From positions 1,612,001 through 1,676,000 of the forward strand of contig NC_013441.1 of assembly GCF_000024785.1 (NCBI RefSeq): a DNA stretch of 64,000 nucleotides. Direction: 5' to 3'. This document shows, one piece after another, positions 55,967-64,000 of the stretch. Made by a program: the position numbers and the translations under genes. Position 1 is the first letter of the stretch; each line of letters begins with the position of its first letter. A model generated the notes under the pieces. That model was not told the DNA's origin. It saw only the letters and a list, made by a program, of their open reading frames with translations, and made no database searches. The stretch is from Gordonia bronchialis DSM 43247 (GTDB lineage: Bacteria; Actinomycetota; Actinomycetes; Mycobacteriales; Mycobacteriaceae).

Positions 55967-55989
55967 ACAGTTGTACTGATCACAACTGT
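55967..55989. promoter_or_regulatory. inverted-repeat operator upstream of the aldehyde dehydrogenase
   Basis: ACAGTTGT (55967-55974) and ACAACTGT (55982-55989) are perfect inverted repeats with a 7-nt spacer. They lie just upstream of the dehydrogenase ribosome-binding site and between it and the divergent gene at 56066. Confidence 0.6.
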
Positions 55990-56065
55990 TGTCTGTTTCA
56001 CACTCTATGTCATCTGTTCTCACATCGAGACCGACCTGGGCGGTCCGATGTTCTACGTTCGAGAC

Positions 56066-56386
56066 ATGATCCTCATCGTCGTGAAATGGCCCATCAAACC
56101 CGAATACGCCGATCAGTGGCCCGAGCTGTCGGCCGAGTTCACCGAGGCCACGCGGGCCGAACCCGGCTGTAAGTGGTTCGACTGGTCACGCAGCCTCGAC
56201 GACCCCAACACCTACGTTCTCGTGGAGGCCTTCGAGGACGACGCCGCCGAGGCACACGTGACGTCGAATCATTTCAAGCAGGCGCAGGCGGAGCTCCCCA
56301 AGTACCTGGCCGCGACGCCGGACATCATCAACACCACGATCGCCGATGACGATTGGTCCAAGCTCGGGGAGATGCAGGTCGATTAG
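56066..56386 (+). CDS. antibiotic-biosynthesis-monooxygenase (ABM/YgiN)-like protein
   Basis: The 106-residue protein has the dimeric ferredoxin-like fold of the ABM family: MILIVVKWPIKPEYADQWPE, ATRAEPGCKWFDWSRSLDDP, YVLVEAFEDDAAEAHVTSNHF. Members act on quinols, heme or polyketides without cofactor. It is divergent from the aldehyde dehydrogenase and shares the intergenic inverted repeat. Its last codons overlap the convergent MMPL gene by 4 nt. Confidence 0.83.
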   Translation: MILIVVKWPIKPEYADQWPELSAEFTEATRAEPGCKWFDWSRSLDDPNTYVLVEAFEDDAAEAHVTSNHFKQAQAELPKYLAATPDIINTTIADDDWSKLGEMQVD

Positions 56387-58722
56387 GCGCGCGTGCCGAC
56401 GGCGTCCTCGTCGTGCTCGGGTGTCTCCTGCGTCTTGAGGGCCTCGCCTTCGACGTCGACGTTGGGCAGGAGGCGATCGAGCCAGCGCGGTAGCCACCAC
56501 GCCTTGTCGCCTAGCAGCGTGAGCACCGCGGGCATCAGCGTCATCCGGACCACGAAGGCGTCGAAGAACACCGCGGCCGCCAGGGCGAAGCCCATCACCT
56601 TGATGAAGGCCATGTCCTGCAGCATGAAGGCGGCGAACACCGAGATCATGATGGCGGCCGCCGCGGCAACCACCCGCGCGCTGTGCCGGTAGCCGACGAT
56701 CACGGCCTGCTTGGCGTCGGCGCCGTGGACGTAGGCCTCGCGCATTCGGGTCACCAGGAACACCTGATAGTCCATCGCCAGGCCGAACACGATGCCCACC
56801 ATCATGATCGGCAGGAACGACACCACCGGCTGCGGATTGTTCACGATGCCCAGGGCGCCGTCGGTGAACAGCGCCACGGTCACGCCGAAGGTCGCGGCAA
56901 CGCTGAGCAGGAACCCGAGGGCCGCGGTGAGCGGCACCAGGATCGAGCGGAACACGATGATCAGCAAGATGAACGCGAGGCCGACCACCACCAGCAGGTA
57001 GGGCAGCAGCGAGCCCGAAAGACGATCGGACACATCGAGTTCGATGGCAGTCTGCCCGGTCACGCCGTAGCTGACCCCGGTGGTGCGCTGGACGGTGGAT
57101 TCCATCGAGCGCAGGGTTTCGACGAGCTGATGGGTGGCCTCGTCGTCGGGGGCGTGCGAGGGCAGCACGTTGATCACCGCGGTGTCGCGGGACGGGGTGA
57201 GACCGTCGGCTCCGATCCATGCGGTCGCGACACCGTCGACGTTCTTCAGGTCGTCGACGAGGGTGTTGTAGGTGCGGACCCGTTCGGCCGGGCCGTCGAT
57301 GGAGCGGCCGTCGGCCACCACCACGAGCGGACCGTTGTAACCGGGGCCGTACTTGTCCGATACCAGGTCGTAGGCCTGACGCTGGGTGGTCGACGGATCC
57401 GACGTCCCGTCGTTGGGCAACGCCAGTTTGAGGCCGGCCATCGGGATCGCCAGTGCCAGAAGAACTATCACGATGCCGCCGGTGACCAGACGCGGGTGGT
57501 CCACCACGCGGCGCACCCACCGCTGTCCGTTGTGCACCCGGGCCGGGTCATGCGGGCCCACGTCGGGTGCGTTGAGGAAGCCGAGCCGGCCCGCAAAGGT
57601 CTTGCCGCCGAACACCCCGAGGATCGCGGGCAGCAGCGTGAGAGCGACGAGGACGGCGACGATCACGGTGCCGGCGGCAGCGATACCCATCGCGGTGAGG
57701 AACGGGATGTTGACGATGGCCAGTGCGGCCAGCGCGATCACGACGGTGCTGCCGGCGAAGACGACGGCCGACCCCGCGGTACCCACGGCACGTCCGGCCG
57801 CCTCCGCTCGGCTCGAGGTTTGGTGCATCTCGTGGCGGTAGCGGGACACGATGAACAGTGCGTAGTCGATGCCCACCGCGAGCCCGATCATGGTCGCGAG
57901 AATCGGTGTCTCACTGCTGAGATCGAAGAAGTAGGTGCCGACCGAGACGCCCAGCATGCCGATCGCGACACCGACGATCGCGGTGACGATGGGCATACCC
58001 CAGGCGACGAGGGAGGCGAAGGTCAGGATCAGGATCAGGGCGCCCACGGCGATGCCGATGAGCTCCGAGGTCATGCCGAGTTCGCTGGCGGTGGTCGCCG
58101 AGCCCTTCATGGCCACGGTGAGACCGGCGGCCCGGGCGTCGTCGGCGATGGATTCCAGGCGGTCCATGGTGCTCTGGCTGAGGTCCGAAGCGGTCTCGAC
58201 GGAGAACGAGGCGCCGAGCTGGGCGGCAGCGTTGTCGGCACTGATCGGTGACAACGCCTGGGCGACGTCGGCCGCCTGCTGTGGCGACTTGCCGAAGATC
58301 TGTTCCTGGCTTGCCGCGACCAGCGACCGCAGTTTGCCCGGATTCTGTTGCGTCCCATACGTGGTGAAGGGGCTTTCGATGCTCGCGGGGTCCTTCACCT
58401 GATCGATCCCGCGCAGCGAGTCGACCATCTGACCGATGGCCTGCTGATAGCGGGGTTCGGTCAGCGACGACCCCTTGGGCGCCGCGACGACGTAGGTGAC
58501 CTCGACGCTGTCGCCGAACTTCGGCTTGTCCGGGAAGCGCTCCACCATCAGGTTCTGGGCCTGCTCCGACGGGATGCCGGGAATGGAGAAGGATTCCGAG
58601 GTCGGCTTCGCCAGCAGGCTCGCGCCGACACCCATACCGATCAGGACGAGCACCCAGATGGCGATCGTCTTGAACCGATTGGCATACGCCCATCGCCCCA
58701 CTTTGTAGAGGTAGGTTGCCAC
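56383..58722 (-). CDS. MMPL/RND-family transporter
   Basis: The 779-residue protein has two sets of membrane segments with large outer loops (about 35-190 and 400-540), each followed by a sterol-sensing-like core: VGIDYALFIVSRYRHEM and FGLAMDYQVFLVTRMREAY carry the conserved Asp-Tyr pairs used for proton transfer. It belongs to the actinobacterial MMPL drug/lipid exporters. The upstream TetR gene is 3 nt away on the same strand, so the regulator and pump form an operon; the regulator probably controls both. Confidence 0.92.
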   Translation of the reverse strand: MATYLYKVGRWAYANRFKTIAIWVLVLIGMGVGASLLAKPTSESFSIPGIPSEQAQNLMVERFPDKPKFGDSVEVTYVVAAPKGSSLTEPRYQQAIGQMVDSLRGIDQVKDPASIESPFTTYGTQQNPGKLRSLVAASQEQIFGKSPQQAADVAQALSPISADNAAAQLGASFSVETASDLSQSTMDRLESIADDARAAGLTVAMKGSATTASELGMTSELIGIAVGALILILTFASLVAWGMPIVTAIVGVAIGMLGVSVGTYFFDLSSETPILATMIGLAVGIDYALFIVSRYRHEMHQTSSRAEAAGRAVGTAGSAVVFAGSTVVIALAALAIVNIPFLTAMGIAAAGTVIVAVLVALTLLPAILGVFGGKTFAGRLGFLNAPDVGPHDPARVHNGQRWVRRVVDHPRLVTGGIVIVLLALAIPMAGLKLALPNDGTSDPSTTQRQAYDLVSDKYGPGYNGPLVVVADGRSIDGPAERVRTYNTLVDDLKNVDGVATAWIGADGLTPSRDTAVINVLPSHAPDDEATHQLVETLRSMESTVQRTTGVSYGVTGQTAIELDVSDRLSGSLLPYLLVVVGLAFILLIIVFRSILVPLTAALGFLLSVAATFGVTVALFTDGALGIVNNPQPVVSFLPIMMVGIVFGLAMDYQVFLVTRMREAYVHGADAKQAVIVGYRHSARVVAAAAAIMISVFAAFMLQDMAFIKVMGFALAAAVFFDAFVVRMTLMPAVLTLLGDKAWWLPRWLDRLLPNVDVEGEALKTQETPEHDEDAVGTRA

Positions 58723-58725
58723 GTT

Positions 58726-59376
58726 CTACTGCTCCTTCAATCGGGGAATGGGTTGGGCCAGACCGGATTCGATCTGGTCCAGCGATGCATTGAGGGTGTC
58801 GCGCACGGTGGCGCGGTCGGTGATGGCGTTCGGGTCGGTGCGGGTGACCAGGAACTCGAGGGCGGTGCGGGCGGCGGCGATGGCGCCGTGCAGCACCAGG
58901 TGTGGATACAGCGCGCTGGTGCTGTGGCCGCGGTCGACGATCAGGGCGGCCACGCGCTGCTCGATCTGTCCGATCAGATCAACGTGTCGCGAGCGTGCGG
59001 TCATCAGGGGTTCGGAATCGAGCAGCCGCAGCAACGTGGCGAACTCGGCCGGTTCGCCGAGGTCCGGGGTCGCGGTGGCGACATCGACGAGGGCGAAACG
59101 GACGGACTGCCAGAAGGATTCGTCGACAGGACGTGATTCGATCCGCTCCACGATGGAGTCGAAGAGGGCTGTCGCGAAGTAGACGAGTGCGTCTTCTTTC
59201 CCGCTGAAGTAGTTGTGGAAGGTGCGCACCGAGACCCCGGCCTCGGCTGCCACCGCGTCGATGGTGACACCGTCGATGCCGTCACGGGTCGCCATCCGCA
59301 GGACTGCCCGGGCGAGTGCGAGACGGGTGGCCGCCTTCTTGGTCTCGCGCAGGCTGGTCGCAGTCACGGGTTCCAC
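58726..59376 (-). CDS. TetR-family regulator of the MMPL operon
   Basis: The 216-residue protein has a TetR DNA-binding head (TRLALARAVLRMATRDGIDG, then VTIDAVAAEAGVSVRTFHNYFSGKEDAL) and a helical ligand domain. The start is GTG 59376 or GTG 59367; both lie before the conserved head. Two operator-like inverted repeats TTGCA-N6-TGCAA lie directly upstream (59387-59421), between it and the divergent SDR gene, so it likely represses its own operon and the SDR gene. Confidence 0.9.
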   Translation of the reverse strand: MEPVTATSLRETKKAATRLALARAVLRMATRDGIDGVTIDAVAAEAGVSVRTFHNYFSGKEDALVYFATALFDSIVERIESRPVDESFWQSVRFALVDVATATPDLGEPAEFATLLRLLDSEPLMTARSRHVDLIGQIEQRVAALIVDRGHSTSALYPHLVLHGAIAAARTALEFLVTRTDPNAITDRATVRDTLNASLDQIESGLAQPIPRLKEQ

Positions 59377-59386
59377 GGTAGACAAG

Positions 59387-59402
59387 TTGCACACGTCTGC
59401 AA
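59387..59402. promoter_or_regulatory. operator copy 1 (TTGCA-N6-TGCAA)
   Basis: TTGCACACGTCTGCAA is an inverted repeat with 5-bp arms and a 6-nt centre, 11 nt upstream of the TetR start. Confidence 0.65.
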
Positions 59403-59403
59403 G

Positions 59404-59421
59404 TTTGCAGTCGGATGCAAA
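59404..59421. promoter_or_regulatory. operator copy 2 (TTTGCA-N6-TGCAAA)
   Basis: TTTGCAGTCGGATGCAAA repeats the design of copy 1 with 6-bp arms. The two centres are 18 bp apart, nearly two helical turns, so two dimers could bind side by side. Confidence 0.7.
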
Positions 59422-59474
59422 AATGCGAGAGTGGTCACACTGTGGCGGTCGTGGTGACAAGGTCGACTCCCGTG

Positions 59475-60308
59475 ATGGGGAACTCAACGACGCGGCCGAA
59501 CGTCTTCGCCGGCCGCAATGCGATCGTGACGGGTGGCGGTTCGGGGATCGGGGCGGCGCTCACCCGCGCTCTTGCGGCCGCGGGCGTCGACGTGACCTGC
59601 GCCGACATCGACGCGTCGGCAGCCGAACGGGTCGCTACGGGCAACGACCGGATCCGTCCGGTGACGCTCGATGTCACCGATGCGGACGCGGTGACCCGCG
59701 TCGTCGAGGACGTGGTGGCCCGCGACGGCCGCATCGACCTGATGGTCAACAACGCCGGCATCTTCTGGGGTGGTCCCACCGAGGAACTGAGTCGCGACCA
59801 GTGGAACGCCATCATCGACGTCAACATCCGGGGCGTCGTGCACGGTGTGACGGCGGCCTACCCGCACATGGTGCGGCAGCGCTCCGGGCACATCGTCAAC
59901 ACCGCGTCGATGGGTGGGCTGACCGCCGCCGGTCTCATCACGAGTTACGTGATGACCAAGCACGCCGTCGTCGGGCTCTCGCTGGCGTTACGCTCCGAAG
60001 CCGCCGGTTACGGCGTGGGCGTGACGGCGCTGTGTCCGGCCGCGGTGGAGACACCGATCCTGGACAAGGGCGGCATCGGCGGTTTCGTCGGACGCGACTA
60101 TTTCCTTTCTGGACAAGGGGTTTCGACTGCCTATGATCCGGACCGGTTTGCCCGCGACGCGCTGGCGGCCATCGAACGCGACCGCGCGCTACTGGTCGTC
60201 CCGGTGCAGGCGCGGATGGCCTGGCGCTTCAGTCGCCTCGCACCCGGCCTGATGGGGAGGATGGCGCGGCGCTTCGTCGACCAGCAGCGGCAGCGGCACC
60301 CGGCGTGA
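59475..60308 (+). CDS. short-chain dehydrogenase/reductase
   Basis: The 277-residue protein has TGGGSGIG near the N terminus, VNNAG in the middle, and the catalytic Tyr/Lys in TSYVMTKHA. The C-terminal 60 residues (ARMAWRFSRLAPGLMGRMARRF) are basic and amphipathic, as in SDRs acting on lipids. Substrate unknown. It is divergent from the TetR-MMPL operon and shares the double operator, so the SDR may modify a compound handled by the pump. GTG 59454 is an alternative start. Confidence 0.87.
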   Translation: MGNSTTRPNVFAGRNAIVTGGGSGIGAALTRALAAAGVDVTCADIDASAAERVATGNDRIRPVTLDVTDADAVTRVVEDVVARDGRIDLMVNNAGIFWGGPTEELSRDQWNAIIDVNIRGVVHGVTAAYPHMVRQRSGHIVNTASMGGLTAAGLITSYVMTKHAVVGLSLALRSEAAGYGVGVTALCPAAVETPILDKGGIGGFVGRDYFLSGQGVSTAYDPDRFARDALAAIERDRALLVVPVQARMAWRFSRLAPGLMGRMARRFVDQQRQRHPA

Positions 60309-60332
60309 CGGGGGCTCGAGCAGACCGGAGCG

Positions 60333-60548
60333 TCAGTGCACGCTGGACAGAATGGCCAGCACCACTCCGACGACGGTCAGCACGCCGACGATAACCGCCA
60401 TCACGATGGTCAGCCGGCGGCGGCCGTGGCGGGCAGCGTTGATGCCGACCCCGATGCAGATCAGGATCACCGCGGAGTAGAGCGAGATCCCGAGCGTCAA
60501 CAGTGCCGGGGAGGTCTCGGCGAGTGCGAGCGGGGCGCCGTTGGTCAT
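60333..60548 (-). CDS. small membrane protein, 71 aa
   Basis: Two membrane segments (about 15-38 and 47-67) flank a short basic loop ARHGRRR. It lies between the SDR gene (convergent, 24 nt apart) and the protease gene (divergent, 100 bp). No family recognised. Confidence 0.65.
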   Translation of the reverse strand: MTNGAPLALAETSPALLTLGISLYSAVILICIGVGINAARHGRRRLTIVMAVIVGVLTVVGVVLAILSSVH

Positions 60549-60648
60549 GACGTGAGTACATCATGTGGGTTGGTTCTGGCCCAATTCCCAGGACATTGGC
60601 CCGACTGCTCTTGGACTGTTCTCAGCAGCCCGGACGACCTTGGACGCC

Positions 60649-61871
60649 GTGAACACCGAGAACTGGAACCCCCACGGCTATGACACCCCGCCGCCGCCAC
60701 AGCCACAGCCGCAACCGCCGCCACAGCCGCCCCGTCGTCTCGCCGGTCCCGTGGTGGCCGCGGCGGTCATCGCCGGTCTGATCGGTGGCGGGGTGGGACT
60801 CGGTGGCAGCCTGCTGATCGATCAGGCGGCACCGAACCGAACCGCCGTGCCCGCGCTCATCGCGCAACCGAATGCCACCAGCGCCGCCGATCTGCAGCCC
60901 GGCTCGACGACCTACGCCGCACAGGTGGCATCCAAGTTCACCGCCGACATCCGGGTGGCCACCTCGCAGGGCACCGCTGTCGGCAGCGGGATCGTGTTGT
61001 CGCCGGACGGCTATGTGCTCACCAACAATCACGTGGTTTCCGGGCGTCCGATGGCAGCCAGATCCAGGTCACCACCTCCGACGGCAAGACCTACGCGGGT
61101 GCCGTCACCGGGACCTCACCCTCCTATGATCTCGCGATCGTGAAGCTGGCCAACGCCTCCGGACTGACGCCGGCCACGCTGGGGCAGTCGTCCGGACTCA
61201 AGGTCGGCGAGCAGGTGGTCGCGGTGGGGTCACCGGAGAACCTGTCCAATACCGTCACCTCGGGCATCATCTCGGCCTTGTCGCGAACGGTGACCGCCGG
61301 CAGCCAGGACGGTGGCGGCGAGGTCGCCGTCTACAACGGTTTGCAGACCGATACGCCGATCAACCCGGGAAATTCCGGTGGGCCACTGGTGAATCTGTCC
61401 GGTCAGGTCATCGGCGTCAATTCGGCCGTGGACACCGGGCAGGGGTCCACCGGTGGTGTCCAGGCCTATGGTCTGGGATTCGCCATCCCCATCGACACCG
61501 CCCGTCGGGTGGCCAATGAGCTGCTCGCCGACGGTCATGCGACGAAACCCGTTCTCGGCGTGTCCGGTTCGCTGGAGGCGCAGAACGACAACGGCGTGGC
61601 CGGTGCGCGCCTCACCTCCGTGGAGTCCGGTGGCGCGGCCGATGCCGCAGGCATCAAGGCGGGTGACGTCGTCACCAAGGTGGGGGACGCGATGATCGGC
61701 AACTACGCCGACCTGATGGCCCAGATCCTCACCCGCGCACCGGGTCAGACGGTGCCGGTCACCGTATCCTCGGGTGGACAGACCAGAACGGTTCAGGTCA
61801 CACTCGGGTCCGCGGTGGACAAGCAGCAGACCGTGATCACGCGGTCCCCGTTCGGCGGTCTCGTCCCCTGA
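60649..61871 (+). pseudogene. HtrA/PepD-type membrane-anchored serine protease with a one-base frameshift
   Basis: Two overlapping frames together encode a complete HtrA-type protease: a Pro/Gln-rich start, one membrane helix (about 33-57), a trypsin-like domain with His in VLTNNHVVSG, Asp in SPSYDLAIVKL and Ser in NPGNSGGPLV, then a C-terminal PDZ domain. After NHVVSG the frame is lost: one G appears to be missing in the GGG run at 61042-61044, since an extra G would give VVSGASDGSQIQV and continue to the Asp frame. Total length 1223 nt is one short of a multiple of three. As sequenced, neither part can form a triad. Starts at GTG 60649. Confidence 0.9.
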
Positions 61872-61873
61872 CC

Positions 61874-63175
61874 TCACCCGCCGAAGAGCAGGTACAGTCC
61901 GCCGAAGGTGTAGGCGACCATCACCACGATCAGCCCGAGCTGTCCGGACAGCTGATGTCCCTTGGGTAGAATGCGCAGTGAACGGTCATGTGCCGCAATC
62001 ACTCCGAGGACGTGTCCGCAGAGCACGAACAACATCTTCGATGTTGCCAGCACCCCCTGGTGTTCGGACAGTACGTAGGAGACGCTCAGGTCGGAGATGC
62101 CGAGGACATTCCAGCCCAGATCGGCGGGATCGGCCAGCAGGATCAGCGTGGCCTGTCCCTTCTCCACGAGATAGGAGAAGTAGTGGGCGAAGATGTATCC
62201 GACGATGATCGGCACGATCGAATGCACCAGCCGACCGGGTAATGCGCGTCGTTGCTCCCTGGTGACCCCGCCCACCATCTGCGTCGATACCCAGTAGGTG
62301 GTCGCCACAATGCCGACGGCACAGAGCAATCCGATGGTTCGCCAGGTCTGTGGTGCGCCGCTGTCCTCGACGAAACGGGCCCAATTCGGGAACGCGTTGA
62401 AGCTGTCGAACGCCGTCGATCCGAGGAGTACGGCGACCACGGCGACGATCCCCGGCACCGGCACCAGTCCACCCAGCGAATCCAGCGGATTACGCCAGGC
62501 CAGGGCGCCGTCGCGGCCGCGGCCGACGATCGCGAGATTCGACACCAGCGAGCTGTACACCTCGAACGGGTCCGCCGCGGCACACCAGTCCCGGCCGAAG
62601 ATCGCCGAACCGATCAACACGACGGCCACATAAGCCAGCAACCAGGTGCGCACTGCCCACACCTCACCGTTGCTGCTGCAGGCGAGTTCGAGCCAGGCGA
62701 AGGCGAACAGCCCCAGCGCTCCGGGCCACACGCCGACCCAGCGGGGCAGCGTCAGTGGCGCCGGCCGGTCTCGAAAGAGCACGCGGTGCACCGTCCGCCA
62801 CGGTGACAGCACCCGCCAGAACGGTCCGAGCAACAGTGAGGCGGGCACCAGACCGACCCACACCAGGACGTAGAGGAATCCGGGCAGGGGATTGCGGCCG
62901 GCCTCCGCCGATACCGCGAAGGCGGCGAGTCCCACCCAGACGACCAGCGCCACCGCGAGCAGCCGCAGCACACCGCGGATACGGGAGTCGTCGGAGAGCG
63001 CGGCCACCGGCGCCGGCAGCCGACGCGCCACGCGGTCGGGCTGCAGGCGCGGCGTCTTCCACACCACGATCGTGATGACGAACGACAGGGTCAGCGCCCA
63101 CGCGCCGCCGATGAGTGCATAGGTGAACGGGATCGGCAGATCGGTTGATCCGCCGATACCGTGGGCGAGAAGCAT
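61874..63175 (-). CDS. polytopic membrane protein of unknown function, 433 aa
   Basis: About eleven membrane segments are visible with short loops. Distinct loop motifs are LGPFWRVLSPWRTVHRVLF, FGRDWCAAADPFEVYSSL and SIVPIIVGYIFAHYFSYLVE with several His residues near the membrane. I do not recognise the family with confidence. It is the last gene of a minus-strand cluster with a cupredoxin-like lipoprotein (6 nt upstream) and two small membrane proteins. His and Cys residues near the membrane could bind a metal, but no role is assigned. Confidence 0.8.
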   Translation of the reverse strand: MLLAHGIGGSTDLPIPFTYALIGGAWALTLSFVITIVVWKTPRLQPDRVARRLPAPVAALSDDSRIRGVLRLLAVALVVWVGLAAFAVSAEAGRNPLPGFLYVLVWVGLVPASLLLGPFWRVLSPWRTVHRVLFRDRPAPLTLPRWVGVWPGALGLFAFAWLELACSSNGEVWAVRTWLLAYVAVVLIGSAIFGRDWCAAADPFEVYSSLVSNLAIVGRGRDGALAWRNPLDSLGGLVPVPGIVAVVAVLLGSTAFDSFNAFPNWARFVEDSGAPQTWRTIGLLCAVGIVATTYWVSTQMVGGVTREQRRALPGRLVHSIVPIIVGYIFAHYFSYLVEKGQATLILLADPADLGWNVLGISDLSVSYVLSEHQGVLATSKMLFVLCGHVLGVIAAHDRSLRILPKGHQLSGQLGLIVVMVAYTFGGLYLLFGG

Positions 63176-63181
63176 CGGAAC

Positions 63182-63598
63182 TCAGCGCACCTGCAGGGTG
63201 GCCACGGTGACGTCGGCCTCATGGAGTTCGATGGCGACCGACCCGGGCACCGCGACGGTGAACTCGAAGCGCTGCCGTTGTGCGCCCGCGGACACCTCGA
63301 AGGAATGCTCGGGAGTGGAGTGGACATGCAGCTCGTCGGCGGTGTCGGAGGTGACGTACAGGACGACCGGTTTGCCGACGGTCGCCTCGATGCGGGCGTT
63401 ACGCGGGGTGACGGCGCCGTCGGCGATGGTGATGTCGACGGTGGTCGCGTCGTCCTGGGGGGAGCTGATGCTCACGGCGGTCTGCGCCGAGCTGCTGGTC
63501 GCAGGCGCGTCGGAGTCGCTGCCGCAGGCGGTGACGCCGACGCCGAGCGCGCTCAGGATCGCCACCGCACCGATCAGGGGTCGCAGCCGGGTGTTCAT
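63182..63598 (-). CDS. cupredoxin-like lipoprotein, 138 aa
   Basis: A lipobox VTAC (Cys at about 25) is followed by a short Ser/Thr linker and a beta-rich domain of about 95 residues: VDITIADGAVTPRNARIEAT, VGKPVVLYVTSDTADELHVHSTPEHSFEVSAG and a C-terminal VAIELHEADVTVATLQV. The strand pattern and the HVHSTPEH and LHE segments suggest a cupredoxin fold, though the usual Cys copper ligand is missing. AAGGAG precedes ATG 63598, which overlaps the stop of the upstream gene. Confidence 0.78.
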   Translation of the reverse strand: MNTRLRPLIGAVAILSALGVGVTACGSDSDAPATSSSAQTAVSISSPQDDATTVDITIADGAVTPRNARIEATVGKPVVLYVTSDTADELHVHSTPEHSFEVSAGAQRQRFEFTVAVPGSVAIELHEADVTVATLQVR

Positions 63599-63852
63599 CG
63601 GTCTCCTTCGGTGTTGTCGTCGGATGTGTTTGTCGGGTCCGGGTTCTCGGTCGTGTCGGGGTGTGCCGTGTCCGGGTCTGTGTCTTCGAGCGCCTCGTGG
63701 GCCATCGCGTTCTCGAGGGCCTCGGCCCGGCGATCGCGGATCACGATCACCAGGATGACGACGACGATGACGGCCACCGGAAGCAGCGCCGGGATGGCGA
63801 GGAGGACCGAGTGGTCGGCCAGATAGATCGTGTGCGGTGCAGCCGATCTCAC
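63595..63852 (-). CDS. small single-pass membrane protein, 85 aa
   Basis: One membrane helix (about 15-38, VLLAIPALLPVAVIVVVILV) is followed by a basic stop-transfer stretch and a long acidic tail rich in Asp, Thr and Pro. It overlaps both neighbours (GTGA at 63849-63852 and ATGA at 63595-63598). No function recognised. Confidence 0.7.
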   Translation of the reverse strand: MRSAAPHTIYLADHSVLLAIPALLPVAVIVVVILVIVIRDRRAEALENAMAHEALEDTDPDTAHPDTTENPDPTNTSDDNTEGDR

Positions 63853-64000
63853 CGGGACGTTCCGGTGGTGGGTCGCTCGGGTGCTCGTGGCGCCGGCGCG
63901 GCGCCCGGGGTGGCGTCGACCTCGGCGAGCTGTTCACGGCGGGCGGCATTGACGCGTACCGCACCCCAGCACAGCAACCAGATGAATGCGAGCGTGCAGG
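63849..64000 (-). CDS. membrane protein, C-terminal end only
   Basis: The last 50 codons of a gene that continues beyond the right edge: a membrane helix end (TLAFIWLLCWGAVRVN) followed by a tail rich in Ala and Pro. The stop overlaps the start of the next gene. Too little is present to name it. Confidence 0.65.
   Translation of the reverse strand, partial: CTLAFIWLLCWGAVRVNAARREQLAEVDATPGAAPAPRAPERPTTGTSR

Noticed and set aside
53380..56172. A 930-codon open frame on the plus strand across the mycolyltransferase and aldehyde dehydrogenase genes
   Set aside because: Antisense to two well-supported genes; composition and lack of motifs mark it as a shadow of their codon bias.
56683..58251. 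A 522-codon plus-strand open frame inside the MMPL gene region
   Set aside because: Antisense to a clear MMPL transporter; His/Asp/Gly-rich shadow sequence without motifs.

Overview
This 64 kb window is high-GC chromosomal DNA from a mycolic-acid-containing actinomycete, most likely Gordonia or a close relative. Three things support this. First, the left part follows the gene order known from Mycobacterium tuberculosis Rv1018c-Rv1026: glmU (partial), a TetR regulator, mfd, mazG, lpqU, eno, ftsB, a DUF501 gene and ppx. Second, there is an antigen-85-type mycolyltransferase, a DesA3-type desaturase pair and a trehalose sulfotransferase Stf0. Third, GTG starts, ATGA/GTGA overlaps and leaderless starts (a TANNNT box 6-7 nt before the start codon) are common throughout.

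Layout: 1-9.2 kb holds glmU, a FabG-like SDR, tRNA-Gln, a damaged lipoprotein gene, a VKOR-family protein, a diiron oxygenase and a complete glycine-betaine/choline-type ABC transporter. 9.2-15.7 kb holds TetR, a LigB-type dioxygenase, mfd and mazG. 15.7-24.4 kb is accessory DNA set between mazG and lpqU: a sulfation cassette (sulfatase, stf0, cysD, cysNC) facing an efeUOB iron-uptake operon that has a likely IdeR box. 24.6-28.9 kb is the conserved lpqU-eno-ftsB-DUF501-ppx block. 28.9-33.1 kb carries membrane and hypothetical genes and a DesA3-type desaturase with its ferredoxin reductase and a divergent TetR. 33.3-36.9 kb is an organosulfur cluster (SsuD/MsuD, SfnG, SfnB). 36.9-41.2 kb is a cell-envelope group: a Ser/Thr kinase, two paralogous beta-lactamase-fold lipoprotein/secreted proteins and an amidase. 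41.2-48.3 kb has a YibE/F protein and an operon of a DszA/NtaA-type monooxygenase plus metN-metI-metQ, in which metN is split by an IS256-family element. 48.4-56.4 kb is mixed: a DinB-like protein, a cation efflux protein, an F420-type oxidoreductase, pirin, monoacylglycerol lipase, mycolyltransferase and aldehyde dehydrogenase. 56.4-64 kb holds MMPL with TetR, an SDR, a frameshifted HtrA-type protease and an unassigned membrane/cupredoxin-like cluster that runs off the right edge.

Sulfur handling recurs: sulfate activation and trehalose sulfation, sulfone and sulfonate desulfurisation, and a flavin monooxygenase co-transcribed with a Met-type importer. Three genes look damaged: metN (IS insertion), the HtrA protease (one-base deletion) and a small lipoprotein (in-frame TGA). 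No gene-free stretch exceeds 300 bp; the longest (9920-10200) is filled with inverted and tandem repeats. I saw no CRISPR array, rRNA or prophage.
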